This document shows positions 36,651-48,530 of a DNA stretch of 64,000 bases, one piece after another. Each line of letters opens with the position of its first letter. Position 1 is the stretch's first letter. Made by a program: the position numbers and the translations under genes. Under the pieces are notes generated by a model. The model did not search any database, had not been told where the DNA came from, and saw nothing but the letters and a program-made list of their open reading frames with translations. Source of the stretch: Okapia johnstoni (Eukaryota; Chordata; Mammalia; Artiodactyla; Giraffidae); contig CM044314.1 of assembly GCA_024291935.2 (NCBI GenBank), positions 28,494,001-28,558,000 of the forward strand, read 5' to 3'.

Positions 36651-36754
36651 ATAGGGCTGATAGGGGAGGAGGAGAAACTGCAGACCAGACCCCCTTGGGA
36701 TATGTGTCTCTGAGCACTTATGCCAGATTTGTATTGAATATTTACAGGAAAACG

Positions 36755-36772
36755 CACACACACACACACACA
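36755..36772. repeat. (CA)9 microsatellite
   Basis: Uninterrupted CA dinucleotides. Confidence 0.95.
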
Positions 36773-36869
36773 AATCCCATCATGTTTGGAATCTTCAGTT
36801 TAGGACATTTTAACACAATATTTGCCTTAATTCAATCTACTTAGGGTGAGTCTGGGGTGGGAGTGTGGT

Positions 36870-37000
36870 ACATGGAAACATAGCACCTGAATTTGTCAGA
36901 CACACGGAATCTCAGAACCCACCGTGGACCCACTGACTCAGAATCTGCATTTTAACAAGATCTGTGTGTACATCTAAGTCTGAGAAGCACTGCTCTAAGA
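36870..37000. mobile_element. MER5-type hAT remnant
   Basis: GACTCAGAATCTGCATTTTA and GTCTGAGAAGCACTGCTCT. Confidence 0.6.
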
Positions 37001-37439
37001 GTTTATTAAGAAGGATTTTCTTCAGGTGTCTTTGAGCCCAATGTAGCGCCTACAAGCCATGAAACACGTTTTCTCGGTATGTTCACCAAGTGGCTCAAGG
37101 AATGCTGACTGATATCAGAGGCTGTCTAGGGACTCTTGGAAATGCAGATGTGGGATCACAGAACTTCAGCTCTGCCAACTGTCTTCTGCCCTCTTCCTAC
37201 TTCTAACTGCAACTAATTGCATTGTGCACTAAACCTCCAAGGTGGAATGGGCTGGAGGGCATCTGGGAGAGTCCTACAAACAGAAAACAGCTGAGACCCA
37301 GCTGCTACTAGGATAAGCTTCCCGGGAAGGACAATCACCACAAAGACAAAACAATGCTACTTCTGGGAGGTAAGGGGCGGTGGAATGATCTCTCCTTATG
37401 CTTTCTACAGAAGTGAAAAGAACTGACAAAGTGCTTAGA

Positions 37440-37540
37440 GATGGCGTCTTCCAACCTCCTTGTTTTACATGTGAAAGAACCAAGAGCTTTTACTGTGATT
37501 GCATAGCTACTAGCAAGGGGCAGAGTTGGTGTTCTCCTTT
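37440..37540 (-). mobile_element. MIR fragment
   Basis: TTGTTTTACATGTGAAAGAA and TTGCATAGCTACTAGCAAGG. The DNA around it (37001-38427) is otherwise unique. Confidence 0.6.
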
Positions 37541-38441
37541 GGTTCCTTGGCTTCCAAGCCCAGTCCTACCCCACAGCATGGGTGGTGCCAGAATGTGTTG
37601 GTACTTAGCCTCCATTTCCAGCACCTTCTAGCATACCTCCTTTCAGAAGTAAGAAACCTCCTTTCTAGACTCTCCTATGGTTGGATTGTGGATATGATTT
37701 GGGTTCCTTGGATTACATGCACTCCCAAGACGTCTGAAGGTGGATTAGCCAAACACATCTTTCTGTTCTTTCTGCTGGCACACTCAGCAATGGAGGTGGA
37801 TTATTTGCAGCACAGCTGCCTGGGGGTCAGGAGACATGGAAGGATACTTGCTTTAGCCAGCACAGATCTAGGAAAAGAGATGTGACTCTGAGGGAACAAC
37901 TGAGACCATAAGGCTTTCTGATCCCTGACTTGCATCAAAAGTACTCCCAAGGCAACAGTCCCAGGTAGCTTCTTGATTCCCCACTTTTCTGACAATGGTG
38001 AGGCATCGACTCCTGGAGGGGTGTTCCTCCAACCCCTCCGATAGTTTTGTAAGCACAGTATTAAATCCCCTTTTGCTTTAAGTGCCTAGGGCTTTTCTAT
38101 TTTCTGCTGCTGAATCCTGACTGAAGTATGTACTCTCTTAAGTGTGAGGCGTAAATTCACAGTAAATTATATTAGGAAGGAGCTCTGCAAAGACCCATTT
38201 TTTCCTTCTCTCTCTGATTACTAACACACAGTATTTGAAACACAAATGTCTTTCACAATGTACTCTTTTTGGAATTTATATTATGTCATCACCCAAACTT
38301 CCTAGAACGGTAGGATATTGAAATATAAACTTTGTCATACATCTAAACTCTAGGTATCAGGAAAAATGTCAGAGGTATCATTTAATTTGCAATGGTAGTG
38401 CTTGCTGATAGAACAAACAAATTTAATAAGAGTTACTGGAG

Positions 38442-38742
38442 AACTTCCCTGGAGGTACAGTGGTTAAGAATCTGCCTGCCAATGCTGAGGACACAGGTTC
38501 AATCCCTGATCTGGGAAGATTCCACATGCCACAGAGGAACTAAGCCCATGAGCCACAACTACTGAGTCCACGTGCTGCAACTACTGAAGCCCGTGCACCT
38601 AGAGCCTGCGCTCAGCAACAAGAGAAGCCACCACAGTGAGAAGCTGCGTGCCACAATTACAGAGTAGCCCCCGCTCACAGCAGCTAGAGGAACTCCTGGC
38701 ACAACAGTGAAGACAGGGCACAAACAAAAACAGAATTAAAAA
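38442..38742 (+). mobile_element. Long CHR-type SINE
   Basis: tRNA head ACTTCCCTGGAGGTACAGTG, then the body AGCCCATGAGCCACAACTAC and GCCTGCGCTCAGCAACAAGA, then an A-rich tail. Perfect 14-bp duplication AAGAGTTACTGGAG at 38428-38441 and 38743-38756. Confidence 0.93.
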
Positions 38743-38999
38743 AAGAGTTACTGGAGGATAGGAAGATTTTAATTTTTCTTCTGAACATCTGTATGAAACC
38801 CTTTCTAATGCTGAGACCTTCTTATTTTGTCACTGTACAGCTTGCATTCATTCATAGAGCACACAGTTTGGCCCAGAAGGTGGTCCACAGTAAAGACCAT
38901 ACAAAGTTTGAAATGAATCATCTGGAGAAAACATTCATTTCAAAATTCTAGCTTATTTTAATAATAATAGTAGCTGTTAATTTCTGAGATCTTTCTATG

Positions 39000-39440
39000 C
39001 TCTAATCTCTGTGCTACGTGCATTCCATCTTGTGGGCATTATTGCGTTGAATGGTCCCATAAAGTTGTTGTTTGTCATTCAGTCACTAAGTCATGTCTGA
39101 CTCTTCTGCCATCCTGTGGACTCTAACCCACCAGGATCCTCTGTCCTTGAGATTTCCCAGGCAAGAATACTAGGCTAGGTTGCCATTTCCTTCTCCAGGG
39201 AATCTTCCCAACCTAGGGGTCAAGCTTTGGTCTCCTGCATTGGCAGGTGGCTTCTTTACCACTGAGCCACCAGAGAAGTCCTCCCACAAAGTAGATGTTA
39301 TTATTTCTATTTTACAGATGATGAAACTGAGACTCAGTGAGATTAAGCATCTTGCTCAAGGATATACAACTTGTAATTGACACAGCTGGCATTTGAACCT
39401 AGTTCTTTTTTGACTCAAAAGCTCAAAACCATTCTACCAT
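39000..39440 (-). mobile_element. MIR element split by a Bov-tA
   Basis: Left piece ends CGTTGAATGGTCCCATAAAG. The right piece resumes with TATTTTACAGATGATGAAAC and ACACAGCTGGCATTTGAACC. Confidence 0.7.
39065..39281 (-). mobile_element. Bov-tA SINE nested in MIR
   Basis: TCAGTCACTAAGTCATGTCT to GAGCCACCAGAGAAGTCC. Duplication TCCCATAAAG at 39055-39064 and TCCCACAAAG at 39282-39291 (one mismatch). Confidence 0.93.
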
Positions 39441-40207
39441 CATCTCCCCAAATAGTACCTGCCTGAGAGAATAGGACATATAACGTTTCATATAGCTTTA
39501 AGAAGTTCAGGATGTCTGCTGTAAGTTCTAATGTAACTAAAGGATGCTAAGGGAATGACTTAAAAAAAACTTATTCTCTTTCCTGGTGATAATTTTAGTC
39601 ATGTAAAAACGTACATATGTCTTAATTCATGGAGTTCTAGGGAAAGGGATTAGTGGTGTGTAGTCACGAGAGGTAAACTAGACCAGGTGGGAGGGCAGGA
39701 AATTCTCCTTTTTGTTTCTCCCCCTTTACTACTTGACGGTTCTGTGCCATCTACATTTTGGCAAAGGTTTGTAAGGATCTGATGCTGGCTGGATCTCACT
39801 CCTGGTGTGAAAAGGACACACACACGGAGGTGTACAGTGCAAATTCATTAGTCATCAGGAAAAGCCCTCCTCCTCACCACTACTCCCCAAAGCAGCTCTG
39901 AGCATACGCCTGCAACATCCCTTGCTCTCCGTGCTGTGCTAAGAAGCAAGTCCTTATCTGTAGAGAAATGACCTTTCCTGTTTGCTCAACATTTATGACA
40001 ACAGGAGAGTGGGGAAAACAAGACTGCCACCCACAACAAAGCACTTTATTCATCTGGACGCTGGAGTGCAGATTTTGGCGACTGGGTGCTGGAAGATCCA
40101 GCAGTTACGTGGCTGCAAACAAATGCTGGCTGCCCTTCCCTGAGCACAGACGTCAAGCGGGGTCAGGTCCCAGGGGTTCAATGGTTGCATCATTGGCTTT
40201 TCTCAAG
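39441..40207. other. Unique intergenic sequence
   Basis: No repeat or exon recognised. Confidence 0.45.
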
Positions 40208-40253
40208 AATAGCTGACACTAAAAAAAAAAAAAAAAAAAATAGCTGACACTAA
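40208..40253 (+). mobile_element. Poly(A)-only retro-insertion with 15-bp duplication
   Basis: AATAGCTGACACTAA occurs at 40208-40222 and 40239-40253 with only about 16 A residues between. This is the footprint of target-primed reverse transcription in which nothing but tail was copied. A small tandem duplication with A-run growth is the alternative. Confidence 0.75.
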
Positions 40254-42439
40254 CAGCTATCTCCCCGAGCGCAGGCTCAAGGCCCCCAAAGCCCACAGCA
40301 CCTCCAGAAGCTCCCCTCACATCTGGACCTCGTGCTCCAAATCAAATACCATCCATGCCACAGCGTAGAAAGAGCTGATTCAGGTTTCAGTGACTCTTCA
40401 GTCTCGACCTTTCTCCTATAATCACTAAGCTTGTTTTTAATCAATGTTTAACTTCTTGATTAATTTTCTTGATTTCTAAGGGCAGTTTTTCACAACTGAG
40501 ATAATGTGTTCTAAATGCTCGCTGAGCTGTTGGTGCACTGGAAACTGTAAACACTTTAGGCTGCTTTTTGTCTCCCTAATGCTCTCCCTTATTATGTGGG
40601 CTTGCGGCGCCTATGAAATTTAGTCTTTATTCTCTCTGCCATCTGCATAATTGCCAGTGTTTAAAGAAGCTGGCTTCTCCCTTTCTTTGCCACTGGGAAA
40701 AGAATTGTTTGTTCAGCCTTCACTAAATTAGTATTTTTCTGGCTTCTTATCTCTCATGTCTTGAAGAGTGGTATGTAATTAACTCTGAAATTTTGATGGT
40801 TTTCACATTACTCACAGCCTTCTCCTTGGCGATTCACCTGCTTTCTACTTTCTTTCTCTCAGATCTGTTTATCTGGGGCGGGGGGGGGGGGGGGGGTGTG
40901 GTGGTGGTGGTACTTCTCACTCACATCTTTATTCCATTTGCTTTTTGAAAGGCTTTGTGGTTCTTTGGAAGAAGAGAATGTTATCTGCTGCCATAGAGCC
41001 TAACTGCCAGCTCCTTTGTCATTTTGCCTGTGCTCCCTGGGCTACATCCCCCATCCCTGGGATGCAGGTATTGGACTTGGAGGCGCCGGGTAATCCCATA
41101 ATGGAACCACACTTAAAAGCCGGACAGCTTCCTCACAGTACTATTGCTCTAATACATTTCCATTACAGGCATTTGTCAATATGGGACTGAGACAGCAAAG
41201 CTATGGGGAGGATATTTGAAAATGGGAGAAAAGACCAGGTTGATATGAATCTTGGCAGATTTTTTCCCAGTGTTTCTTTGCCCTCCTGCCATACTCCCAA
41301 ACAGATCTCCTTATTTTACTTTTTATTTACTTCCTGCTCCCTGTCCTCATTGCTATTTCTTATAATAGCAAGTGATTTAAACTGGAGGCTCTGTAGTAGG
41401 ATTTTCCAATCACTCATACACACTGGTTTTTAAACACAAATTGAAGAATGCTATACATACTGTTGTACGTCTTTCTTTTTTCACCTAAACCTTTAACTTG
41501 AAGATTATTCCAGTGCTTCCCCTGTTGTTTTGTTTTGCAAAAAAAATAATATCAGATAGTGCATTACCATTTTCCCTTAGCAATATACAGTGATCCTGTT
41601 TCCTTGCTTAAAAATGTCTCCTTTAATCTGATGTTCCTAATTTTCCATTTTAGGATCCTATCTTGAGTATCAGTAATTCCCCTTCTGTAGTTGCTAGGTG
41701 CTCCATAACTATTTATGGACTGGACTTGAACTGATACATTTTATGCAGAAAGGTAAATAATAGATTTGAGTAGTCAGAGGCGGGGTTTAGAAAGACTAGA
41801 TTCTAAGCATCCAAAGGCTCGCAAGGTTTTTTTCAGAGTCTCATTCTTCTCGTTGCTTTATTTCTTTAGAACAACCAGAATTATTTTCAAACCTATCATC
41901 AGAGTGGTGGTGAATGTTCTCATCACAGCAGGGTAGATGAGAGGGAAACCGATCCTTTGGGTCAGCACTGACATATAATTTAGATTTTTTCTCTCTGAAA
42001 TGATTTAGGTATAGACTTGCCAGGAAGCTGCAGGTTGGACTAAATGCTCTCTTGAGGCCTTTGCCAACCATATGGTTTTATAATTCATGGTAAAATGTTC
42101 GAATGACTAATTCACAGTTACTTTAAAATCAAGTCAGAGAATGATGGAGATATGAAAGGAAGTTACCCTGTGACCCTAAGTGCTTACAATCAGACTTTCT
42201 TTCACAAGTGGATAAGACTACCTTTTGAGTATCATGTTATTTTAATAGCTCTGAGGTCATAATTTTTGAGGTGTGAATCAGATCTTGTTACTCCCCATTT
42301 ATAATGCTCCAGAGCCTTCTGCTTGCAAATCTCCTTTTCCATCCAAACCCTTATTGTGGCTCTACATTTGTACCTCTTCACCACCCAGGACTCTGTTCAC
42401 CCTGGTCTACATCTCACTCACCTTCAGTGGCATCATAGG
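40254..42439. other. Long unique intergenic stretch
   Basis: No exon or known repeat over 2.2 kb apart from the G-run at 40875-40912. Confidence 0.45.
40875..40912 (+). repeat. 17-G homopolymer with adjacent (TGG)n
   Basis: GGGGC, then 17 G residues at 40880-40896, then TGTGGTGGTGGTGGT. Candidate quadruplex; the exact run length is prone to sequencing error. Confidence 0.85.
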
Positions 42440-42630
42440 ATTCCCTAAAGCAGTTGCTCTTTAGGATTGTGCCTTAAAATCACCTGGACCCGTGTTTGAA
42501 AATCTGATTCCTCCCAGCCCTTCGCCTCCTCCACCTTCTGAAAGAGAACTTTTGTGGGGGTAGGATCCCAGAGTGGGTATAATATTTTGAAACTTCCCTG
42601 GGATTCTGATACACATCCATATTTAGGACT
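42440..42630. mobile_element. MER5-type hAT remnant
   Basis: AAGCAGTTGCTCTTTAGG, TTAAAATCACCTGGACCC and GGGATTCTGATACACATCC. Confidence 0.6.
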
Positions 42631-43424
42631 TCTGCCTCATAGGGAAGTCCTAGCTGCTGGCCTGCCACCACATGGCATCCTCCCATCATCCAGGAATGCT
42701 GACAACTCAGCTGACTCCTTAGAGTCCAGACCAAGGAAAATCCAGACCAACGGAAGATTGGATTCCCTCTCCAGTCTCCCTGGAGTCTGCCATTTGACTT
42801 TCTGCTTCCTGTCTCAGGATTGCCTCTCTACCCAACATTCAGTAGATACGGACTCATCTTCAGGAGACACCTCCTCCCCACCCACAACGTGGCCAGTAGG
42901 TGATGGGCTCCACTATGCAACTGTACCAGCATATGACAAAACACAACCCAGTGCACTCAGCTCCCTCCAACAAGGTCTGAGTACCTGAGGCTTATTCCAA
43001 ATTTCTACAGAACCTGTTGGTTTTTGGTGTTTTACTACCTCTTTTGTTATACATATTAAGTATTCCCATCTGCACAGTTCCCTTCAAACCAAGCCTTTCA
43101 GATGCCCCTTGGGCGTAGCCGGTTCTCACAGCAATTATGGAAACTCTCCCCTCACTCAAGTCTGGTAGTTAAGTGCTAACACCTGGCCTCTTTTATTTCA
43201 AGACCCTGTCATCCCCACTGTGCTCATCCAGCCTGATTCTGTGACTTCCTCTCCTACCCTCCACTCTGCCTGCAAAGGTGACTACATCTAACGACTTAGT
43301 GATGCTGGAGTCCCCTCCCCGGCCCCTTCCTGCTATGAAGGGTGTGTCCCCCAGGACCTGCTGCTAGGGGCTCTCAGGGCCTCACAATCACTCTAGCACC
43401 CGCCTTCCCTGCCTTTTAGTGGAA
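42631..43424. other. Unique intergenic sequence
   Basis: The 144-codon frame at 42554-42988 starts inside a MER5 remnant and shows no domain. Confidence 0.4.
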
Positions 43425-43640
43425 ATTTTAAAGTAAACAATTCAGTAGAATTTAGCTCATTCATGATGTTGTGCAATTCTATCTAGTTCCAAAGCATTTT
43501 TATCACTCATAAGAGATCCTGTAACCCTAAGCAGTCACTCCCCCTCCCCTCTCCCCACAGCCCCTGGCAACCACCAATCTGATTTCTGTCTCTACGGATT
43601 ACCCTCCTCTGGACTTTTCACAAGGGTACAGGAATTGTAC
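43425..43640 (-). mobile_element. Old L1 3' region
   Basis: AAACAATTCAGTAGAATTTA, CAGCCCCTGGCAACCACCAA and TCTGTCTCTACGGATTACC. Confidence 0.78.
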
Positions 43641-44034
43641 CGGCCCAGCTTCAACACTGCTTTTGTAGGAGACCATAACTTGCTCAGTTTGCTTGAGTCA
43701 GTCTGAGGTTGGCTTTTAGTTGTGTGCACCCTGAACCAATAAACTGTGGCTGGATGGGTGGCAGGCAGGGTCACCGGGCCTCCTGGGCAGGAGGGGCTGT
43801 TGACTGTGTTTCTTTTGGAAGTAAGTGTAAGAAAGCATGCCAAGGTGATATCCCTAAAACAACATTTGAACATAATTTGCAAAAGTCTGCTTTGCTGGGG
43901 AGAGAACTGAGAAACCTAAGAGCCCGTGTAGAGAAAACACAAAGAACAGGAATACTGAGGAGAGAAGTTTTACAACTTCATCATTTTTCAAGTGCTGAGC
44001 TGGGTGGTCCACAAGAATTCTCTACAGTGGAGAC

Positions 44035-44195
44035 TTCTAAATTTCGGTACACATCAGAATCTCCTGTATAGAGGCTTGAAACACTCTGCAGATTTCCTGG
44101 GTTCTGATTCATTGAGTGGGAGGAAGAGGGTGCTGAGAATCTGTATTTAAAAAATATACTCCTCTGATGATCTTGATGTACCCAGAATTTGAGAA
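44035..44195. mobile_element. MER5-type hAT remnant
   Basis: ACACATCAGAATCTCCTGTA, GGGTTCTGATTCATTGAG and CTGATGATCTTGATGTACCC. Confidence 0.65.
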
Positions 44196-44924
44196 AAAAC
44201 TACCCTATGGGAATTTTTAGTAAGAGGAGAATTAAAACAATAGAAAATGAAGCCTCATTCTTGGTCTGAAAATTGCTTCTCAGCAGCCTGCCATCTGCCG
44301 TGGCTCTAGGGGGTAATTACAGCAAATGAGAAATTAGAATGCATTTTAAAGTTTAATAATGATAATTGTAATAATAATAATATACTAAAGAGGCAGTCAG
44401 TTGTTATGACAGAAAAGGATACAATTATGTAGAAGAAGAGAGGAATCTGAATTCTAATCAGGAATTTTCACAGAATGTTGGGACTTCCAAGCCGACAGGA
44501 AGTCACAGGGACTAGGTGTATCCTAGCACCTGAAACACATGGGAAAAATCTGGACAAAATTACAAGGTGGTGAGATCAATCACATATACTGATCAATAAC
44601 AAGATTAATATAAAACCCCTGTCTTTTGTTTTTACTAACAAAAGAGGTTGAAATTAAAACAAAACAAAACAATGCTGTTTACTATAGTGTCAAAAATTAT
44701 GAAATACTGAGGATAAAATCTGACAAAGGATAAGCAAAACAGTTACATTCAAAAAATATAATACATTGCTGAGAGAAATTAAACAATCTCTACTAAATTG
44801 AGAGTTATACTGTAATTGGAGGTCAAAATGCCTATCACAATTCTTGCAGGATTTGTAGGAACTGACAAACTGAATTGAAAATTCATATAGAATTACAGGA
44901 ACTTAGCCTAGCCAAAACAACTTT

Positions 44925-44982
44925 CTTTTTTAAATTTATTTTTTAATTGGAGGAAAATTGTTTTACCATACTGTGTTGGTTT
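44925..44982 (-). mobile_element. 58-bp L1 3'-end micro-insertion in old L1
   Basis: Antisense ruminant L1 terminus (TTTTTTAATTGGAGGAAAAT, CATACTGTGTTGGTTT) with a short T-rich tail. Perfect 13-bp duplication CCAAAACAACTTT at 44912-44924 and 44983-44995. Confidence 0.88.
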
Positions 44983-45458
44983 CCAAAACAACTTTAAAAA
45001 GAACAAAGTTGATCTACTAACACTACTTGATTTGAGGACTTATTTTAAAGCTACAAAAATAAAAATATAGGGTATCAATATAAGATAGACAAATCGATCA
45101 ATGGGACAGAATAGGGAGTCCAGAAATTAGATGTACACGTATATAGACAACAGATTTTTCATAAAGGTTCAAAGGCAATTTAGTGGAGAAAAGATGATGC
45201 TGAACAATTGGGTATCCATAGGCAACCAATTGAACTTGGATCCATGCTTTGTACCACATATAAAAATTAATTCAAAATGTATCATAGACCTAAAGATAAA
45301 ACAAAAAGTATAAAATTTCTGGAAGAAAACATAGAAGGTAATTTTGTAGTATTGGGCTAGTAAAATATTTGGTTTAGATATAACAGTAAAATATAGTCCC
45401 TAACACATAAAATCGATAATAGGACTTTATCAAAACTAAAAACTTCAGCTCTTCAAAA

Positions 45459-45920
45459 TGTTAGGGGAAACACCTACTGAAACTGCCCACCCTGGCCAGG
45501 CACCATAGTAACCATTTGTGTGAGTTATTTTATGACCAGAGGTCCTGATAAGGAACATGGAACTAACAAGCCAACAGCAACTGGAAGAGTTTGGAAAGGT
45601 CAAAAGAAGACGCCACACATCCTGGAATCCTTGCTGGAATTCATCTTGGCCGAGTGATGTGAGTGCCACCAGGAAGGACGCTGAGTCAGAGTGATTGGCC
45701 AGAGACAACTTGGAAACTAATCCCATCACCATAAAACCAGAGGCTGCAAGACAGAGCAGTCCTCCTGGGTTCCCTTACCCTCCTGTTCTCTACCCAGGCA
45801 CCCCTTCCCAATGAAGTCTCTTGCTCTGTCAGCAACCTGTGTCTCTTCAGACAATTCATTTCTGAGTGTTAGACATGAGCCCACTCTCAGGCCTTGAAAG
45901 GGGTACCCATTTCTGCAACA
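45459..45920 (+). mobile_element. Solo ERV LTR inside L1 (TG...CA ends, 4-bp duplication)
   Basis: A 462-bp LTR running from TGTTAGGGGAAACACC to TTTCTGCAACA, with a TATA-like ATAAAACC at 45731-45738. The L1 sequence is cleanly interrupted (CTCTTCAAAA | AAAAGACACTC), giving a 4-bp AAAA duplication. Four base pairs is typical of class I (gamma-like) retroviral integration. No internal viral genes remain, so the provirus was lost by LTR-LTR recombination. A second, partial copy lies at 1.7-2.0 kb. Confidence 0.85.
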
Positions 45921-46915
45921 AAAAGACACTCTTAAGAGAATGAAAAGAGAAACCACAACTGGGAGAAAGTATTTGCAAATCACATACTTGATAAAAGGCT
46001 TATATGTGGAATATTCAAAAAATATTCAAAACTCAGAGAATGACAATCAACCCAATTTTAAAAAATGGGAAAAAAATGTGAATAGACACTTTACTGAGAA
46101 AGGCATACAGTTGGCAAGTAAACACATAAAAAGATGCTCAATGTCATTGTCATTACAGAAACACTAGTTAAAATTACAATATATTTAATGCAACCAGTTA
46201 GAATGGCTAAAATTAAAATTATTAACCAACCATACCAAATGTTGGTGAGGAAGTAGATGAATGCAACTTTCATACATTTCTAATGGAGACAAAATGGTAC
46301 AATGGCTTTGGAAAACAGTTTGGCGATTTCTGAAAAATTAAATATACACCTACCATATGGTCCAGCCATCCCACCCCTAGATATTTTCCCAAGAGAAATG
46401 AAAACATTTGTATCCACAAATGTTCGTAGCAGTTTTATCTGTAACAGACTCAAACTGGGAACAGCCCATATATCTCAACAGCTAAATAGTTTGATTATGG
46501 TATATCAGTACAATGGAATGCTACTTAGCAATAAAAAGAGACTGTTGATACTAGCAACAACGTAGATGAATCTCAAAATAATTATTACATGTAACAGAAT
46601 AGAAGAAGGGTGCATACTGTATGATCCCATTCACATGAAATCCTAGAAAATACAAACTAATTAATCTAGAACAATGAAAAGCAAAGTGGTTGCCTGAATA
46701 TGTGTGTGTTCTCCTGTATGCAGGCAGAGGGCAAGCCTGGGTGGGAGAGTCAGTTGAGGGGGTAGATTGTAAAGGTCATGAGGAAATTGGGGGGGGCAAT
46801 GATAAGTTTATTATTTTGATTGTGAAGTTATTTCTACACATGTCAAAGATTATCAAATTGTGTGTTTTAAATGTATGCAATTTATTGTTTATTAAATATA
46901 CCTCAACAAACTGTT

Positions 46916-47524
46916 TTTATGAAAAGAAGATCTTGTTAGGGGTTCTTACTTCCCGTGGTTCTCCAATAGCAGCAGGAAGAAGGGGTCTAGAGCAGAATCT
47001 GGTGACAAAGCAGCCCTGGGTCATTTGGCTGGTGGCACACACACCCCCGGGAGCACCTCCCAGGGACCTAATACCCTCCAGTGCCTGCTAAGGCAAGAAA
47101 ATGTTCCAAAGGATGGCTCTGACTGTATTTGAATTATAATTAAAGTTGCAAATAACCCAAAATGAATAAAGACTTCCCAGCTAATGTGTCACTCCTAATT
47201 GAATCTAACTGGTCTCTGAATGAGAGCTTCAGCCTTTCTCAGAGGCAAAATTTTCCAAATGAAGTGACTTTAAACTGCTAAGTAATTGCAAACTGGGGGC
47301 CTTCAACACAAGAACAACTGTTACTGTTCCTTGATTACTTGCACAATAGGATTGTTTGCTCATTACCATTAGAACCCCTGGGACTCTGAGGTAGAGGCCC
47401 TTATAGCACATAAAGTATTTAAGACTGACTGGAATGGAGAGTTCCCACAGCAGATTGGCCCAAAACAGCTGATTTTCTGAGTTACCTTGATTTATCTTGA
47501 TTTTCTGAATATTTGGAAAACCTT
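46916..47524. other. Unique intergenic sequence
   Basis: Nothing recognised. Confidence 0.45.
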
Positions 47525-47535
47525 AAAGCCTATTT

Positions 47536-47761
47536 CAGGCTTCCCTGGTAGCTCAATGGTAAAGAATCCACCTGCAATGCAGGAACTGCAAGAGACAGGG
47601 GTTCAGTCCCTGGGTTGGGAAGATCCTCTGGAGGAGGAAATCGCAACCCACTTCATATTCATGCCTGAGAAATCTCAAGGAAAGAAGAGCCTGACGCGCT
47701 ACAGTCCATGGGGTTGCAAAAGCAATCAGACATGACTTAGCGGCTAAATAATAACAACAAC
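47536..47761 (+). mobile_element. Bov-tA SINE
   Basis: CAGGCTTCCCTGGTAGCTCA to GCGGCTAAATAATAACAAC. Duplication AAAGCCTATTT at 47525-47535 and AAAGCCCATTT at 47762-47772 (one mismatch). Confidence 0.93.
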
Positions 47762-48292
47762 AAAGCCCATTTGTTGAAGAAATGAACAGCCTGCGCCACT
47801 CACTCAAATAACCTCCACCCTACTATCCTTGTGTTTGGAAACATCAATTTTTACTTAGCCCAGAGATCTAGGTTATGAGCTCTGAGGTTGTCCCATGGAA
47901 TCAGTATCTTGATTATTCAATAGTTTTGAGGTGTAGCCAGTTATAGCTGGGGAGGCTGCCGGAGCAGAAATGAGTGGAAAAGAAGATTTCTATTTTAGAC
48001 CATTTCTCATCAGCTGTGTGATGTGGACATGTGATTGGACCCCTCTGAGACACAGGCAGAGAGAACTGGTGGGAAGAACTATTCAGGTGCTGCTCCAGTG
48101 CTCAGTGGCTTATTAGCAGGCAAATCATTGTACTGCTTTCATTCCCTCCCCTTGAGTAATAACTGCTACTTCAGAGAGTTTCTATCATTACTGAACATGA
48201 TCAGCTATGTGAAAACATTTCGTACTTGCTAGAAATATTCTTTTTGTCATCTGTAGAATGAAGGAATTTAATCAGAGGATTTGAACAGTCCC

Positions 48293-48527
48293 TGTATTAA
48301 TTCCCTGTGTCCGCCATAACAAAGTACTATAAACTGGGTGACTTAAAAATACAGAAATGTATTCCCACACATTTCTGGAGGTTAAATCTGAAATCAGGGT
48401 GTTGGCAGGGCTGTATTTCCTTTGATGGCTCTAAGGGAGAAACTCTCCTTGACACTTTGCACTTGTGGGGGGTCTCAAGTGCTCCTTGGCTTCTGGCTAA
48501 ATCATGCTAGCCTCTGCCTCCGTCTTC
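48293..48527 (-). mobile_element. MLT1-type MaLR LTR fragment
   Basis: GTATTAATTCCCTGTGTCCG, then CATAACAAAGTACTATAAAC and CAGGGTGTTGGCAGGG. It ends where the next L1 starts. Confidence 0.72.
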
Positions 48528-48530
48528 AGA

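Larger units (their letters stand above)
44560..46915 (+). mobile_element. Old L1 (L1M-type), ORF2 to 3'UTR, with two nested insertions
   Basis: ORF2-derived landmarks in order: ACTTGATTTGAGGACTTATT, GATCAATGGGACAGAATAGG, ATCATAGACCTAAAGATAAA, AAGACACTCTTAAGAGAATG, ATGGGAAAAAAATGTGAATA and ACCATATGGTCCAGCCATCC. It then runs into the 3'UTR and ends TTATTGTTTATTAAATATAC. All frames are short and broken. It carries a solo LTR and an L1 micro-insertion. Confidence 0.85.

Noticed and set aside
42554..42988. 144-codon plus frame
   Set aside because: Begins inside a MER5 remnant; no conserved motif.
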